From Bacillota bacterium (lineage in GTDB: Bacteria > Bacillota > Clostridia > Acetivibrionales > DSM-27016): a stretch of DNA of 64,000 nt. The notes beneath the pieces are model-generated. The model was not told the DNA's origin. It made no database searches and saw only the letters and a program-made list of their open reading frames with translations. Positions 8,349 through 16,245 of this stretch are shown here, in pieces (the first letter of the stretch is position 1; every line of letters starts with the position of its first letter). Position numbers and translations under genes: made by a program. The DNA is taken from NCBI GenBank assembly GCA_023390115.1, contig JAEWDM010000022.1, forward strand, positions 248,001 through 312,000. The letters are read 5' to 3'.

Positions 8349-9116
8349 TCACCCATACAGTCGGGACAGCCTCTTGCCTATGCTGCCAACAACCTCAGAC
8401 TGCAAGGCCTTTATAAAAAAATGGTCTCCCCGCAGCGTATCCATTTGGAATAAGCCCCGGGTAAATTTGCCCCACTGCCTGACCTCCTCGGGAGGAGCGA
8501 TATTATCCGACTCTCCGGCAAAGGCATAAATAGGACAGGATAGTGTCTCGGCCTCGGATGAGACATATGTTTCATCAAGTATAAAATCCGCCCTGAGCAT
8601 AGGAAGAAAAACACTCATTAATTCTTCATTGTGCAGCACCGCACCGGGAGTCCCCTCATACCGCCGCAGCGATGCCACAAATTCAGCGTCTCCGCAGTGG
8701 TGGATGGGATCATGCGCCGGAATATGCGGAGCCCTCGCACCCGAAGCAAACACGCAAAGCGGAGGCTTCCCCGCGCGGAGCGACAGCCTTTTGGCCACTT
8801 CAAAGGCAAGCTTTGCGCCCATGCTGTGCCCGAAAAAGGCATATGGTATGTCTATTGCGGGAAGCAGCGCATTATATAATTCATCAACCATAGTCTCAAA
8901 ACGGGATACCGGAGTTTCATTTATGCGGTTTTCCCTGCCGGGATACTGAATGGCACAAACCTCAATGCTCTCCGGCAGCAAATCGGGCCACTCTCTGAAA
9001 ACCGACGCTCCTCCCCCTGCATATGGAAAGCAAAAGAGCTTAATTTTGGGCGTGCCCCGGTGCTTTCTGATTATAATCCAGGATTTTTCCGTACTTTTAC
9101 CAGCTATTTTTATCAT
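8349..9116 (-). CDS. Type II thioesterase
   Basis: The 255-aa alpha/beta hydrolase belongs to the GrsT/RifR type II thioesterases. LFCFPYAGGGASVFREW near the N-terminus, the nucleophile elbow FGHSMGAKLAFEVAK (Ser), a later Asp (FAGESDNIAP) and the catalytic His in RGDHFFI complete the triad. Such enzymes remove stalled or wrong groups from carrier proteins. None of the three megasynthases ends in a thioesterase domain, so this protein is more likely an editing enzyme than the release enzyme. I place the start at the ATG at 9116, about 12 bases after GGGGAGG; an upstream GTG lies before that site. Confidence 0.93.
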   Translation of the reverse strand: MIKIAGKSTEKSWIIIRKHRGTPKIKLFCFPYAGGGASVFREWPDLLPESIEVCAIQYPGRENRINETPVSRFETMVDELYNALLPAIDIPYAFFGHSMGAKLAFEVAKRLSLRAGKPPLCVFASGARAPHIPAHDPIHHCGDAEFVASLRRYEGTPGAVLHNEELMSVFLPMLRADFILDETYVSSEAETLSCPIYAFAGESDNIAPPEEVRQWGKFTRGLFQMDTLRGDHFFIKALQSEVVGSIGKRLSRLYG

Positions 9117-9147
9117 TATGCTTAAAAGCCTCCCCACTGTTTTTATA

Positions 9148-10467
9148 TTAAAAATATGCCGGCCTCATAATTCCGTTGGGATCAAGCACATTTTGAATTT
9201 GCGCTTCAAGTCTTCCCGCGCCGCAGTGAATACGCTTCTCCCAATCCGCACCCGTTCTCCTGCCTCTTCCCCATATAACCCCTCCGAGCCCGTTAAGGGC
9301 ATCCTCAAGCTCCTTAGCAGCTTTTCCGCCGCTCTCGGCTTTATAACCGCTTGGGCCGTATTCTCCGCCATTTTCCGGTATTTTATACCCCACCTCTGCC
9401 AAAAGCTTATGACCGTGGTCTGTAACCGAAAAATCCAGACATAACTGACAGCCATGCCTGTGAATTATTTCCTTTATCCTTTCAATGGCCGGAGATATTT
9501 TCCCCAAAGGCAGCACAAACAGAAGCCCCCTCATGCCGCAGTCTGCCGCAGGCGCTCCCCCTATAAGGCTTTGCTTTAATTCGGGAGGAAGAATATCCTT
9601 GTAAAAGATTCTCCTGCTTCCTGCAAAAAGGCTTTTAAGCATGTCCCTTTTAAATTCCAGTTCATCTGAGCTAACCCCCGAAAGCCTTACCACCGCTGCA
9701 ATTATTCCCTTCATATATGACGGAAACTCCCTGCTTATAACATTAACCTGATCAGCTACCTCAGTATGCACAATTTTGCCTATGACATCGCTTAGCGCTC
9801 CTGCGTCCTTCAGCGTATACATAACCAGATCACTGTGCAGAGGCGCGTCAAACAGCCTCACCGACAGCTTGGTAACTATCCCGGAAAGCCCGTCCCAGTT
9901 CAGAAAGAGCCCCCGGAGGTCAGGCAAGGGACCTATATTGAACCATGACGGCACTATTGAGCAGGAGCCTATGCAGGCACAGGCTCCATATGGAAGTACA
10001 ACCTCCATACCGTTTACCATATCCGACGTTGTGCCGTATAGTGTAGACAAATCATTGGGGGCGTCCTTGAGAGCGCAGGACACCACCGATTCCCCCGACC
10101 GTGCCATGGAGTATGCATGTCTTAAGCCGGGGTGCTTTTGCCTTATGTAGAGGTCAAGCTCCCCGTTTGAAACACCAGGCTCAACCACAGCATATCTTGC
10201 TCCCTCATTTACCTCCAGAATTTTTTTCATTCCGGAGACATTTACCACTATGCAGTCACCATTCCCGTTATATTCCCCTTCGGGTTTTTTCTCACAGGTC
10301 TTCCAGCAAACATGGCTCCCTGTACGGTTGGCATACCGCAGCACCTCCTGAATATCCTCCGGCGAAGAGGGAAAAACCTCGGCGCCGTCATAAGACCACC
10401 CGATGTTAAGTCCCTCTTTCACAGCGAGCTTACCCGGGGCATCAGTTGTTTTATCTGATTGATTCAT
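9148..10467 (-). CDS. FAD-linked oxidase (GlcD/VAO type), paralog 1
   Basis: The 439-aa protein has an N-terminal FAD-binding PCMH domain (VFPSSPEDIQEVLRYAN, IVVNVSGMKKILEVN, YAVVEPGVSNGEL) and a C-terminal FAD-linked oxidase domain ending in VLDPNGIMRPA. It shares with the 12529-13929 product the pattern GSCS...WF...PLPDL..LF..W.G..GI.TKLSV, so the two are paralogs and may work as a pair. It resembles 4-cresol/vanillyl-alcohol and lactate/glycolate dehydrogenases. In an anaerobe the electrons must leave by ETF or the Fe-S protein. A possible job is oxidation of a C-C or C-N bond in the product, such as thiazoline to thiazole; this is inference. Confidence 0.88.
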   Translation of the reverse strand: MNQSDKTTDAPGKLAVKEGLNIGWSYDGAEVFPSSPEDIQEVLRYANRTGSHVCWKTCEKKPEGEYNGNGDCIVVNVSGMKKILEVNEGARYAVVEPGVSNGELDLYIRQKHPGLRHAYSMARSGESVVSCALKDAPNDLSTLYGTTSDMVNGMEVVLPYGACACIGSCSIVPSWFNIGPLPDLRGLFLNWDGLSGIVTKLSVRLFDAPLHSDLVMYTLKDAGALSDVIGKIVHTEVADQVNVISREFPSYMKGIIAAVVRLSGVSSDELEFKRDMLKSLFAGSRRIFYKDILPPELKQSLIGGAPAADCGMRGLLFVLPLGKISPAIERIKEIIHRHGCQLCLDFSVTDHGHKLLAEVGYKIPENGGEYGPSGYKAESGGKAAKELEDALNGLGGVIWGRGRRTGADWEKRIHCGAGRLEAQIQNVLDPNGIMRPAYF

Positions 10468-10499
10468 TTTTAAGCCCCCGTATTTTTAACATTTTGGCC

Positions 10500-10775
10500 T
10501 CATCCCCCTGCAATGGTGGGTATGATATGAACCTCGTCGCCATTTGACAGCTCCGTTGCGGCTCCGCTTAAAAAACGTATATCACTGTCATTTAAATAAA
10601 CGGATACCACCGGCTTTATATTTCCCTCGCTGTCACAAATGGTATCTATAAGCCCGGGGAAGCGCCCCTTAAGCTCATCAAGCAGATTTGCCATATTTCC
10701 GGCATGGCAGCTTATTTCCCTTTCTCCCCCGGTCACCTTCATCAAAGGTGTTGAAACGTAAACCTTAACAATCAT
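10500..10775 (-). CDS. MoaD/ThiS-family sulfur carrier protein
   Basis: The 91-aa beta-grasp protein ends in the hallmark Gly-Gly (NGDEVHIIPTIAGG), which an E1-like enzyme adenylates and converts to a thiocarboxylate. The core segment LLDELKGRFPGL and PVVSVYLNDSDIRFL match the MoaD/ThiS fold. The partner E1-like gene is two genes away in the same operon. No molybdopterin or thiamin gene is nearby, so this pair probably delivers sulfide to the natural product, as in thioquinolobactin or thioplatensimycin pathways that use a carrier with a JAMM or a ligase; here neither is visible. Confidence 0.93.
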   Translation of the reverse strand: MIVKVYVSTPLMKVTGGEREISCHAGNMANLLDELKGRFPGLIDTICDSEGNIKPVVSVYLNDSDIRFLSGAATELSNGDEVHIIPTIAGG

Positions 10776-10806
10776 TTTCTTTCCTCCTTTTTTAATATTC
10801 CTCTTT

Positions 10807-11685
10807 TTAATACTGCTCCAAAATAATATTCCTCAAAATACGAGGCCTCGCAGAGTAAATCTCATGCTTTATATACTCCCTGTCATTTGAGCTGAGATAA
10901 TAGCTGTTCACAATTACCTCATCATTGAAGAAAAGGGCCTTTTTAATAGAAAGCCACATATTCCAGCCCCTGTAATCCAATTTGCCGGCAAGCCTTCCCT
11001 TATATCCTCCGGGAGAGTTCAATTCCAAATAACCAAGCATTGCATCCCTTCCCGCGCTCAGCATAGGCGCGGTATAATTCATAAAGCCCCCCATGAAGCC
11101 GTATTCACAGTAAGGATGCATTATTTTATGCCTGGTTTCCGCAGGCCCCTGCCACTCACCCGACGCGCTTATACGGTTTAAGGCAGTGTTTATATTTTCC
11201 ACTGCCGGCCTTCCGGCTTCGGGAAGCAGACGCGACAGCTCGGGAGTAATGCCGGGAACACTTTCAAATTCACCCAGCACCCAATCCTCTTCTCCGTTGT
11301 GCTTGCACTCCGCGCCATGCCAGCTGCACGAGGCCACCCTCTCAAACGGGTAAGCCGGTTTGTACACATTGGTCTCCACCTGAAGCATTGTACCGTCGAA
11401 AATAGTGTTTGCTTCGCACTCAAATAAAAGCCTGCGCTCGTCCATGAAATCTATCCTTTTATCCTCGATATGCACATTTACCAAAGGCACCTCATAAGTT
11501 ACCCTTTTATCCTCCACGCGGTTAAACATATTCCAATAATAGTATGAAAACAGCTTCATCTGCATGTTGCAGGCCTGAAGAATCAGCGGACCCGGAAGCA
11601 GGGAATCGTCGCAGAAATCCCACGGAGTCAGCTCGACTATATCCGAATATACCCTTTTTCGTTTCAGTCTGTCTTCAATTTTCAT
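10807..11685 (-). CDS. Cluster protein of unknown function, 292 aa
   Basis: I do not recognise this protein with confidence. It is soluble, has no signal peptide, and has many Trp/Tyr residues. The segment LLPGPLILQACNMQMKLF around residue 30 recalls the central helix and preceding loop of FabA/FabZ or hotdog-fold enzymes, and two similar halves seem possible (residues about 15-120 and 150-290, the second with a FMGGFMNYTAPML segment). A double-hotdog dehydratase or thioesterase acting on a carrier-bound chain is therefore a weak suggestion. It lies between the sulfur carrier and its E1-like activating enzyme, with short gaps on both sides, so a role in installing or handling the sulfur-bearing group is also plausible. 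Confidence 0.6.
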   Translation of the reverse strand: MKIEDRLKRKRVYSDIVELTPWDFCDDSLLPGPLILQACNMQMKLFSYYYWNMFNRVEDKRVTYEVPLVNVHIEDKRIDFMDERRLLFECEANTIFDGTMLQVETNVYKPAYPFERVASCSWHGAECKHNGEEDWVLGEFESVPGITPELSRLLPEAGRPAVENINTALNRISASGEWQGPAETRHKIMHPYCEYGFMGGFMNYTAPMLSAGRDAMLGYLELNSPGGYKGRLAGKLDYRGWNMWLSIKKALFFNDEVIVNSYYLSSNDREYIKHEIYSARPRILRNIILEQY

Positions 11686-11722
11686 CTCACCACCACCCTT
11701 TACAATAATTTATATTTTCACG

Positions 11723-12496
11723 TTAATCCTTCCCCAAGCTTCCCCGGTGCATTGCTTCCCCTCCATGTCCGCACAACGGGCAGGAGGGATTGGAATTAAG
11801 CCTGAATTTCCTGAACTCGGTATTCATACCGTCCCATACCAGCAGCCTGCCCTTTAAGGTTTGTCCGACACCTGTCAGGTATTTCAGCACCTCCATTGCC
11901 TGAAGACACCCTATAACTCCCGGAGTCGCCCCCAATACGGGAAAAACTTCTTTTGGCGGAGCCTCGGGGAATATGCACTTAAGGCACGGTGTCTGTGGAG
12001 CATGAATAAAGGCCAGCCTTCCCTCCATGCCCCATACGCTGCCGTGAACCAGAGGTATGCCCTTTGCCGCCGCAGCATTCATAAGGCTGTATCTCGTCGG
12101 GAAATTGTCCATGCAGTCTACAATAATATTCGCATCTCCCACCAGCCGCTCCACATTCTCATCAGAAATTTTTTCCTCAATGGGTTCAATTTTCACCAGC
12201 TCATTCAATTTTTCCAGCGTAAGCCGGGCTGAAAAGGCCTTTAGCTGTCCTATCCTCCCTGGATTATGCAAAAGCTGGCGGTTCAAATTAGTCATTTCTA
12301 TAACATCAAAATCACAAATTCTGAGAGTTCCCACTCCCGCAGCCGCCAGGTACATTGCCGCAGGCGAGGCCAGTCCCCCTGCTCCGGCAATGAAAACCAC
12401 CGATTCGGACAGCTTCCTCTGTCCCTCGTCTCCCCATCCCTCAATCATCATCTGTCTCAGATAACGCTGAAAATCATTTTTTTCAATCTCTGCCAT
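11723..12496 (-). CDS. E1-like sulfur-carrier adenylyltransferase (ThiF/MoeB/HesA family)
   Basis: The 257-aa protein has the Rossmann ATP site VVFIAGAGGLASPAAMYLA, the conserved DFDVIEMTNLNRQ loop, and the DCMDNFPTRY segment that carries the Mg-binding Asp. Two Cys pairs, CLKC and CPLC, form the structural zinc site. It lacks a C-terminal rhodanese domain (MoeB-length core only), so sulfur must come from another persulfide donor. It should adenylate the C-terminal Gly-Gly of the MoaD-like protein encoded at 10500-10775. The pair inside the cluster argues for sulfur insertion beyond that supplied by cysteine. Confidence 0.93.
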   Translation of the reverse strand: MAEIEKNDFQRYLRQMMIEGWGDEGQRKLSESVVFIAGAGGLASPAAMYLAAAGVGTLRICDFDVIEMTNLNRQLLHNPGRIGQLKAFSARLTLEKLNELVKIEPIEEKISDENVERLVGDANIIVDCMDNFPTRYSLMNAAAAKGIPLVHGSVWGMEGRLAFIHAPQTPCLKCIFPEAPPKEVFPVLGATPGVIGCLQAMEVLKYLTGVGQTLKGRLLVWDGMNTEFRKFRLNSNPSCPLCGHGGEAMHRGSLGKD

Positions 12497-12528
12497 TTAA
12501 CCGCCTCCTTAATTTTTTAAACCCTTTC

Positions 12529-13929
12529 CTATTCCATATCCCAGTTTCCCGGGTTAAAAATTCCTTCAGGATCCATTGACCTTTTTATACGCAGCATCAG
12601 GTCACGGGTTCCGTGGTGCATCGCTTTAAAAAACTCCGCCTGCTTTTCGGCGGGAGCCTTCCACTCAATGCCTCCTATTTCCATGATAGCCGCCGACGCC
12701 TCCTCCATTGCCATCCTTGACAGCTCAATGCTTCTTAAGTCGTCCCTGTTGAAGGGGTACATTATGTTGTATATTACACTGTGCCCCATACCCACATTCC
12801 TGATTGTATAGAGAGGCCCCGTAAAGCCATATTTTTCAGATATCTCAAGTCCCCTCTTGAAAATTTCCGGTATCAGCGGGAGAGGAAAATTCCCGCCTAT
12901 ATATCCGCAGCCGCCGCCCCGCTTTGCGTCCACAGCATCCTCTATTCCGTACTTGGGCTCGGACAGCTGGTGGCTTATGAACCTTTCGGGGAAAATATCG
13001 TTGCTTACGGGAATAATGCTGCTTCCGCGCTTGTTCCTGCCGGAAAGCATTGCGGTGAAAAGCCGCTTTTTTTTGTTAAGCTCCTCCGGAGTATCTCCCG
13101 TTAAAAAAAGCTGCAGCAGTGTCAATGGAATACTGCTCTCCTTCTGCTTCATCGCAAATAACAGGACATCCTCAATGAGGCCCGACCTGGTTACCTCACT
13201 CAACGCCTCCGGTATACTGTCGGGGCTTTCCACCTTGAAAATAAGTATGTCCCTTATTTTATGGCGCGGGTAAAGCTTTACCGAAAGCCTGGTAATAATT
13301 CCCGTGCCGCCGAACCAGTAAACAAAAAGGCTTGTCAGGTCGGGCAGGGGAAGCCTTGAAAACCATTCCTCCGAAACGGAGCATGACCCAAGCCTGCATA
13401 TATCACCGGTATGCAGCACTGCCTCAAGCCCGTTAATCATCTCCGAATGCGCCCCGTATCTGGAAAGGTGCCCCGAGCCGAAAATTATAAGATTGCCGCA
13501 TATTGTCGCTGAGGGAGGCGCATCAGGTATCGATATCCTCAAATCGGGATGCTTTGCCGAAAGATAGCCTATAAGCTGCCCCACCGTCGTTCCCGCCTCT
13601 ACCACGGCATAACGCCCTTCACGGTTAACCTCAATAATTCTGTCCATGCGGCGCATGTCCATTACAATCCCTCCCCTGTGGGGAACCGTCAAATCCGAAA
13701 GAGACAGGCCCGCTCCCGCGGGAACCACCGGAATCCCCTCACTTGCCGCAAGCATTACAATTTGCCGCACCTCCTCCGCATTTTCCGGAATTACAAGACA
13801 GCCGGGATTTCCAGTGCGGAAGCCTGCCGGGGAGCGCGAATAAATATAGCGTTCCTCAGCCCCGTCCCGGGCATAGTCACTTCCGACAATCTCCTTAAGT
13901 CTTGTGCAGACTGGGCTGCCGCTGCTCAT
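12529..13929 (-). CDS. FAD-linked oxidase (GlcD type), paralog 2
   Basis: The 466-aa protein has the PCMH FAD-binding domain (GCLVIPENAEEVRQIV, VPAGAGLSLSDLT, YAVVEAGTTVGQL) and the FAD-linked oxidase C-terminal domain closing with SMDPEGIFNPGNW, typical of GlcD/lactate dehydrogenase subunits. It shares the GSCSVSEEWFSRLPLPDL...FGGTGIITRLSVKLY core with the shorter paralog at 9148-10467. Its ATG overlaps the stop of the next upstream flavoprotein gene by 4 bases, showing coupled translation. Together with ETF this recalls lactate dehydrogenase complexes (LctBCD), but the substrate here is more likely a pathway intermediate. Confidence 0.9.
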   Translation of the reverse strand: MSSGSPVCTRLKEIVGSDYARDGAEERYIYSRSPAGFRTGNPGCLVIPENAEEVRQIVMLAASEGIPVVPAGAGLSLSDLTVPHRGGIVMDMRRMDRIIEVNREGRYAVVEAGTTVGQLIGYLSAKHPDLRISIPDAPPSATICGNLIIFGSGHLSRYGAHSEMINGLEAVLHTGDICRLGSCSVSEEWFSRLPLPDLTSLFVYWFGGTGIITRLSVKLYPRHKIRDILIFKVESPDSIPEALSEVTRSGLIEDVLLFAMKQKESSIPLTLLQLFLTGDTPEELNKKKRLFTAMLSGRNKRGSSIIPVSNDIFPERFISHQLSEPKYGIEDAVDAKRGGGCGYIGGNFPLPLIPEIFKRGLEISEKYGFTGPLYTIRNVGMGHSVIYNIMYPFNRDDLRSIELSRMAMEEASAAIMEIGGIEWKAPAEKQAEFFKAMHHGTRDLMLRIKRSMDPEGIFNPGNWDME

Positions 13930-14507
13930 GGCCTTTCACCTCCCTTACAGTCAAATACTTTGCAGGCAGCTTCCCGGGCCTGCTTAAGAAGCTCTTCCTT
14001 TCCGTCGGGGCTGCCGTAATTTCCCGCTTCACTTGCACATATAAAGCTCCATTCCTTGAACCCAAGCATTTCAAAATGCTCTGCAAATGCAAATTTTCCA
14101 AGGCTTTCATGCTCACTCTGCGTCTGTACGAATATAAGCTTTTTACCGGGAGCGAGCCGGCAGTCATCCTCCGACTCAACCCAATCCACCTTAAAATATG
14201 AGCCGCTCCTTTCAATAAAAGCCATAACTCTTGAATTAAGGCCGCCGAAATAGACAGGCGAGGCTATAACAAGCACCTGTGCGTCATATATAGAGCTCAG
14301 CACAGGCATAAGCCCGTCCCCTATGGCACAGCCGTCCGCTTCACCCTTGCAGGCATTGCATGCCATACACCCGCAGTATTCAAGCTCATGCAGCATAAAC
14401 TCCGCTACCTCCCAGCCATATTCACGGGCAATTTCCAGAATGCTCCGTGAAATGAGCGAGCTGTTGCCTTCCCTTCTGGGGCTGCCATACAAGCATACAA
14501 CCTTCAT
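13926..14507 (-). CDS. Iron-sulfur flavoprotein (Isf-like), paralog A
   Basis: The 193-aa protein is a flavodoxin-like NADPH-dependent FMN reductase with VVCLYGSPRREGNSS as FMN-phosphate loop and VLVIASPVYFGGLNSRVMAFIER as second FMN segment. Between them lies CMACNACKGEADGC, which together with the preceding Cys gives the compact CX2CX2CX6C cluster motif of archaeal and clostridial Isf proteins. Such proteins pass electrons from ferredoxin to acceptors. It overlaps both neighbours by 4 bases. It may supply reducing power to the imide reductase or accept electrons from the FAD oxidases. Confidence 0.88.
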   Translation of the reverse strand: MKVVCLYGSPRREGNSSLISRSILEIAREYGWEVAEFMLHELEYCGCMACNACKGEADGCAIGDGLMPVLSSIYDAQVLVIASPVYFGGLNSRVMAFIERSGSYFKVDWVESEDDCRLAPGKKLIFVQTQSEHESLGKFAFAEHFEMLGFKEWSFICASEAGNYGSPDGKEELLKQAREAACKVFDCKGGERP

Positions 14508-15079
14508 TTAACGCAAACCTCCTCCGCCAATCTTTGGGCCTGCTTAATTATTTCAGGGCGCTTCCTTACGACATCTTCCGGATCAATTACGTCACATGCC
14601 CTTATAAGATGGAACTTATCAAAGCCATAGCCCATAAAGGCCCTTTTGTACCTTGGATAAATGTCCTCCTGCTTTTCCGCGGGGCAGCCCTGCGCCAGAA
14701 TAAATACAAGCCTTTTTCCCGGAACCAGACGGGTCTCCCCCGGAAGAGGACCGTTATTGGGACCGAGAAAAGAATGCGTTCTTTCAATAAAAGCTTTCAT
14801 CTCCGCGCTGACATCGGCCGCATAGACAGGGGATGCAATTACCAGAACGTCGGCGCCTCTTATCATATCCATGAGTCTCGAAGCGTCATCCTTAACGATA
14901 CAGGCGCCGCTCATGCCCTTGCATTGCATACATGCCGTGCAGGGAGAATATTTCATGCCGTAAAGCTCAAAAACCTCCGTTTCGGCTCCCGCCCTTTGCA
15001 TACCGCCGATAAAAGCCCCGGCAATCGTACCGCTGTTTCCGTGCTTACGCGGGCTGCCGCATATGCATAATACCCTCAT
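14504..15079 (-). CDS. Iron-sulfur flavoprotein (Isf-like), paralog B
   Basis: The 191-aa protein repeats the plan of its neighbour: LCICGSPRKHGNSGT for FMN, CTACMQCKGMSGAC as a CX2CX2CX6C cluster motif, and VLVIASPVYAADVSAEMKAFIER. The two are diverged paralogs, so a heterodimer or two distinct electron routes are both possible. It overlaps the genes on either side by 4 bases and lies directly after the thiazolinyl imide reductase gene, so it may take part in reduction or oxidation of the heterocycles. Confidence 0.88.
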   Translation of the reverse strand: MRVLCICGSPRKHGNSGTIAGAFIGGMQRAGAETEVFELYGMKYSPCTACMQCKGMSGACIVKDDASRLMDMIRGADVLVIASPVYAADVSAEMKAFIERTHSFLGPNNGPLPGETRLVPGKRLVFILAQGCPAEKQEDIYPRYKRAFMGYGFDKFHLIRACDVIDPEDVVRKRPEIIKQAQRLAEEVCVK

Positions 15080-16245
15080 AGACCATTCTCCTTTGCTTTG
15101 CCGCTCTTACCCGGCTGCTGAAAAATACTGCTCTTAAACATCACAGGATCGGGAAACGAAGGGGGTGCCGTACAAATATCCATTTGCAGCGCCGGGCCTG
15201 CCTTTTTTGTAAGCTCCAGCCACGCACCGCTTAAGCCTGACAGATATTCGCGGCTCTGGCCCGGCGGGGCTATTCCCGTCTCAATTTGCCGCCTTAAGGC
15301 CAAAAGCGCTTTTATAACCGCTTCAGGCCACTTCCTTACAGCTATTTCACAGAGGCTGGGAGCGCATTCGCCGGTAAACGATACCGCCGTCGGATAGTCA
15401 TATCCAAAAAAGGCTGTGCTTCGCCGGCGGAAGGAGGGCTGAGCTTCCGCAGAGCCCCTCCTTTCTTCAATAGAAAAGCTTTGAGACCACACAACCGGCC
15501 CATGTGTATTTACCAGAGTAACATTTCCGCTCTCCGTGCCTACGGATATCCTGTGCATTATAAGAAAATGGTTGTCAAAGGCCCTGGGGTCTATATAATC
15601 CTGTATTTTTAAAGTGACCGGTATGCCCTTTATCACTCCCTGCAGGCACTTGAATGGAAGCACGCTGCATGAAGCCATTTCCTTAAGCTCTTCCCCCCAC
15701 ACAATGGGATCCGAAAAAGCATACGGCAGGAAGCCCCCCACAGCCCTTCCTATTATATCCATCAAGGAGTACAGAGTTTGCGGAGCAGCGGTAGCCTCTA
15801 TGAAAAGAGGCCGTTGCTTTTCCCGAGCCCTTTCCAGGTACTCTATGAAAGTGGTCACAGGGTCTACATTTACATAGTGCCCGTTTACATGGTAAACCGC
15901 CTTATTTTCCTCAGCCAGCTTAAGGCATGAGAGAATATCACCTTCATGTACAGGGTGCTCCTGGATTACATGAATGCCCCTGCGAAGGAATTCCTTTGCC
16001 AGGAATGTACCTTCTCCACCCGCTATCGTGCTTCTGACAACTACACATGCAATGTCAATATTATCCGGCAGCTCATCCACACTGCTGTAAAACGGAACAC
16101 CGAATTCACGGGCATAAACCCTTGATCTCCCGCTTCCTCTTCCTATAATTCCCGCAAGCCGGAACTCAGGGCTGCGCTTTAGGAAGGCCGACAGGTAAAC
16201 CTGTCCGTATGCAGTTCCGCAAACCGCGACACGGTAGCTCTTCAT
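15076..16245 (-). CDS. Thiazolinyl imide reductase (Irp3/YbtU/PchG-like)
   Basis: The 389-aa protein begins with a Rossmann segment YRVAVCGTAYGQVYLSAFL (NADPH binding) and carries the family marks GRGSGRSRVYAREFGVPFYSSVDELP, VVVRSTIAGGEGTFLAKEFL and the active-site region HVIQEHPVHEGDI. Members reduce one carrier-bound thiazoline to thiazolidine in trans during yersiniabactin or pyochelin assembly. The gene starts 4 bases inside the end of no other ORF but its own stop overlaps the downstream flavoprotein; upstream it overlaps the terminal NRPS gene by 4 bases. Length is typical. It predicts at least one thiazolidine in the product. Confidence 0.93.
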   Translation of the reverse strand: MKSYRVAVCGTAYGQVYLSAFLKRSPEFRLAGIIGRGSGRSRVYAREFGVPFYSSVDELPDNIDIACVVVRSTIAGGEGTFLAKEFLRRGIHVIQEHPVHEGDILSCLKLAEENKAVYHVNGHYVNVDPVTTFIEYLERAREKQRPLFIEATAAPQTLYSLMDIIGRAVGGFLPYAFSDPIVWGEELKEMASCSVLPFKCLQGVIKGIPVTLKIQDYIDPRAFDNHFLIMHRISVGTESGNVTLVNTHGPVVWSQSFSIEERRGSAEAQPSFRRRSTAFFGYDYPTAVSFTGECAPSLCEIAVRKWPEAVIKALLALRRQIETGIAPPGQSREYLSGLSGAWLELTKKAGPALQMDICTAPPSFPDPVMFKSSIFQQPGKSGKAKENGL

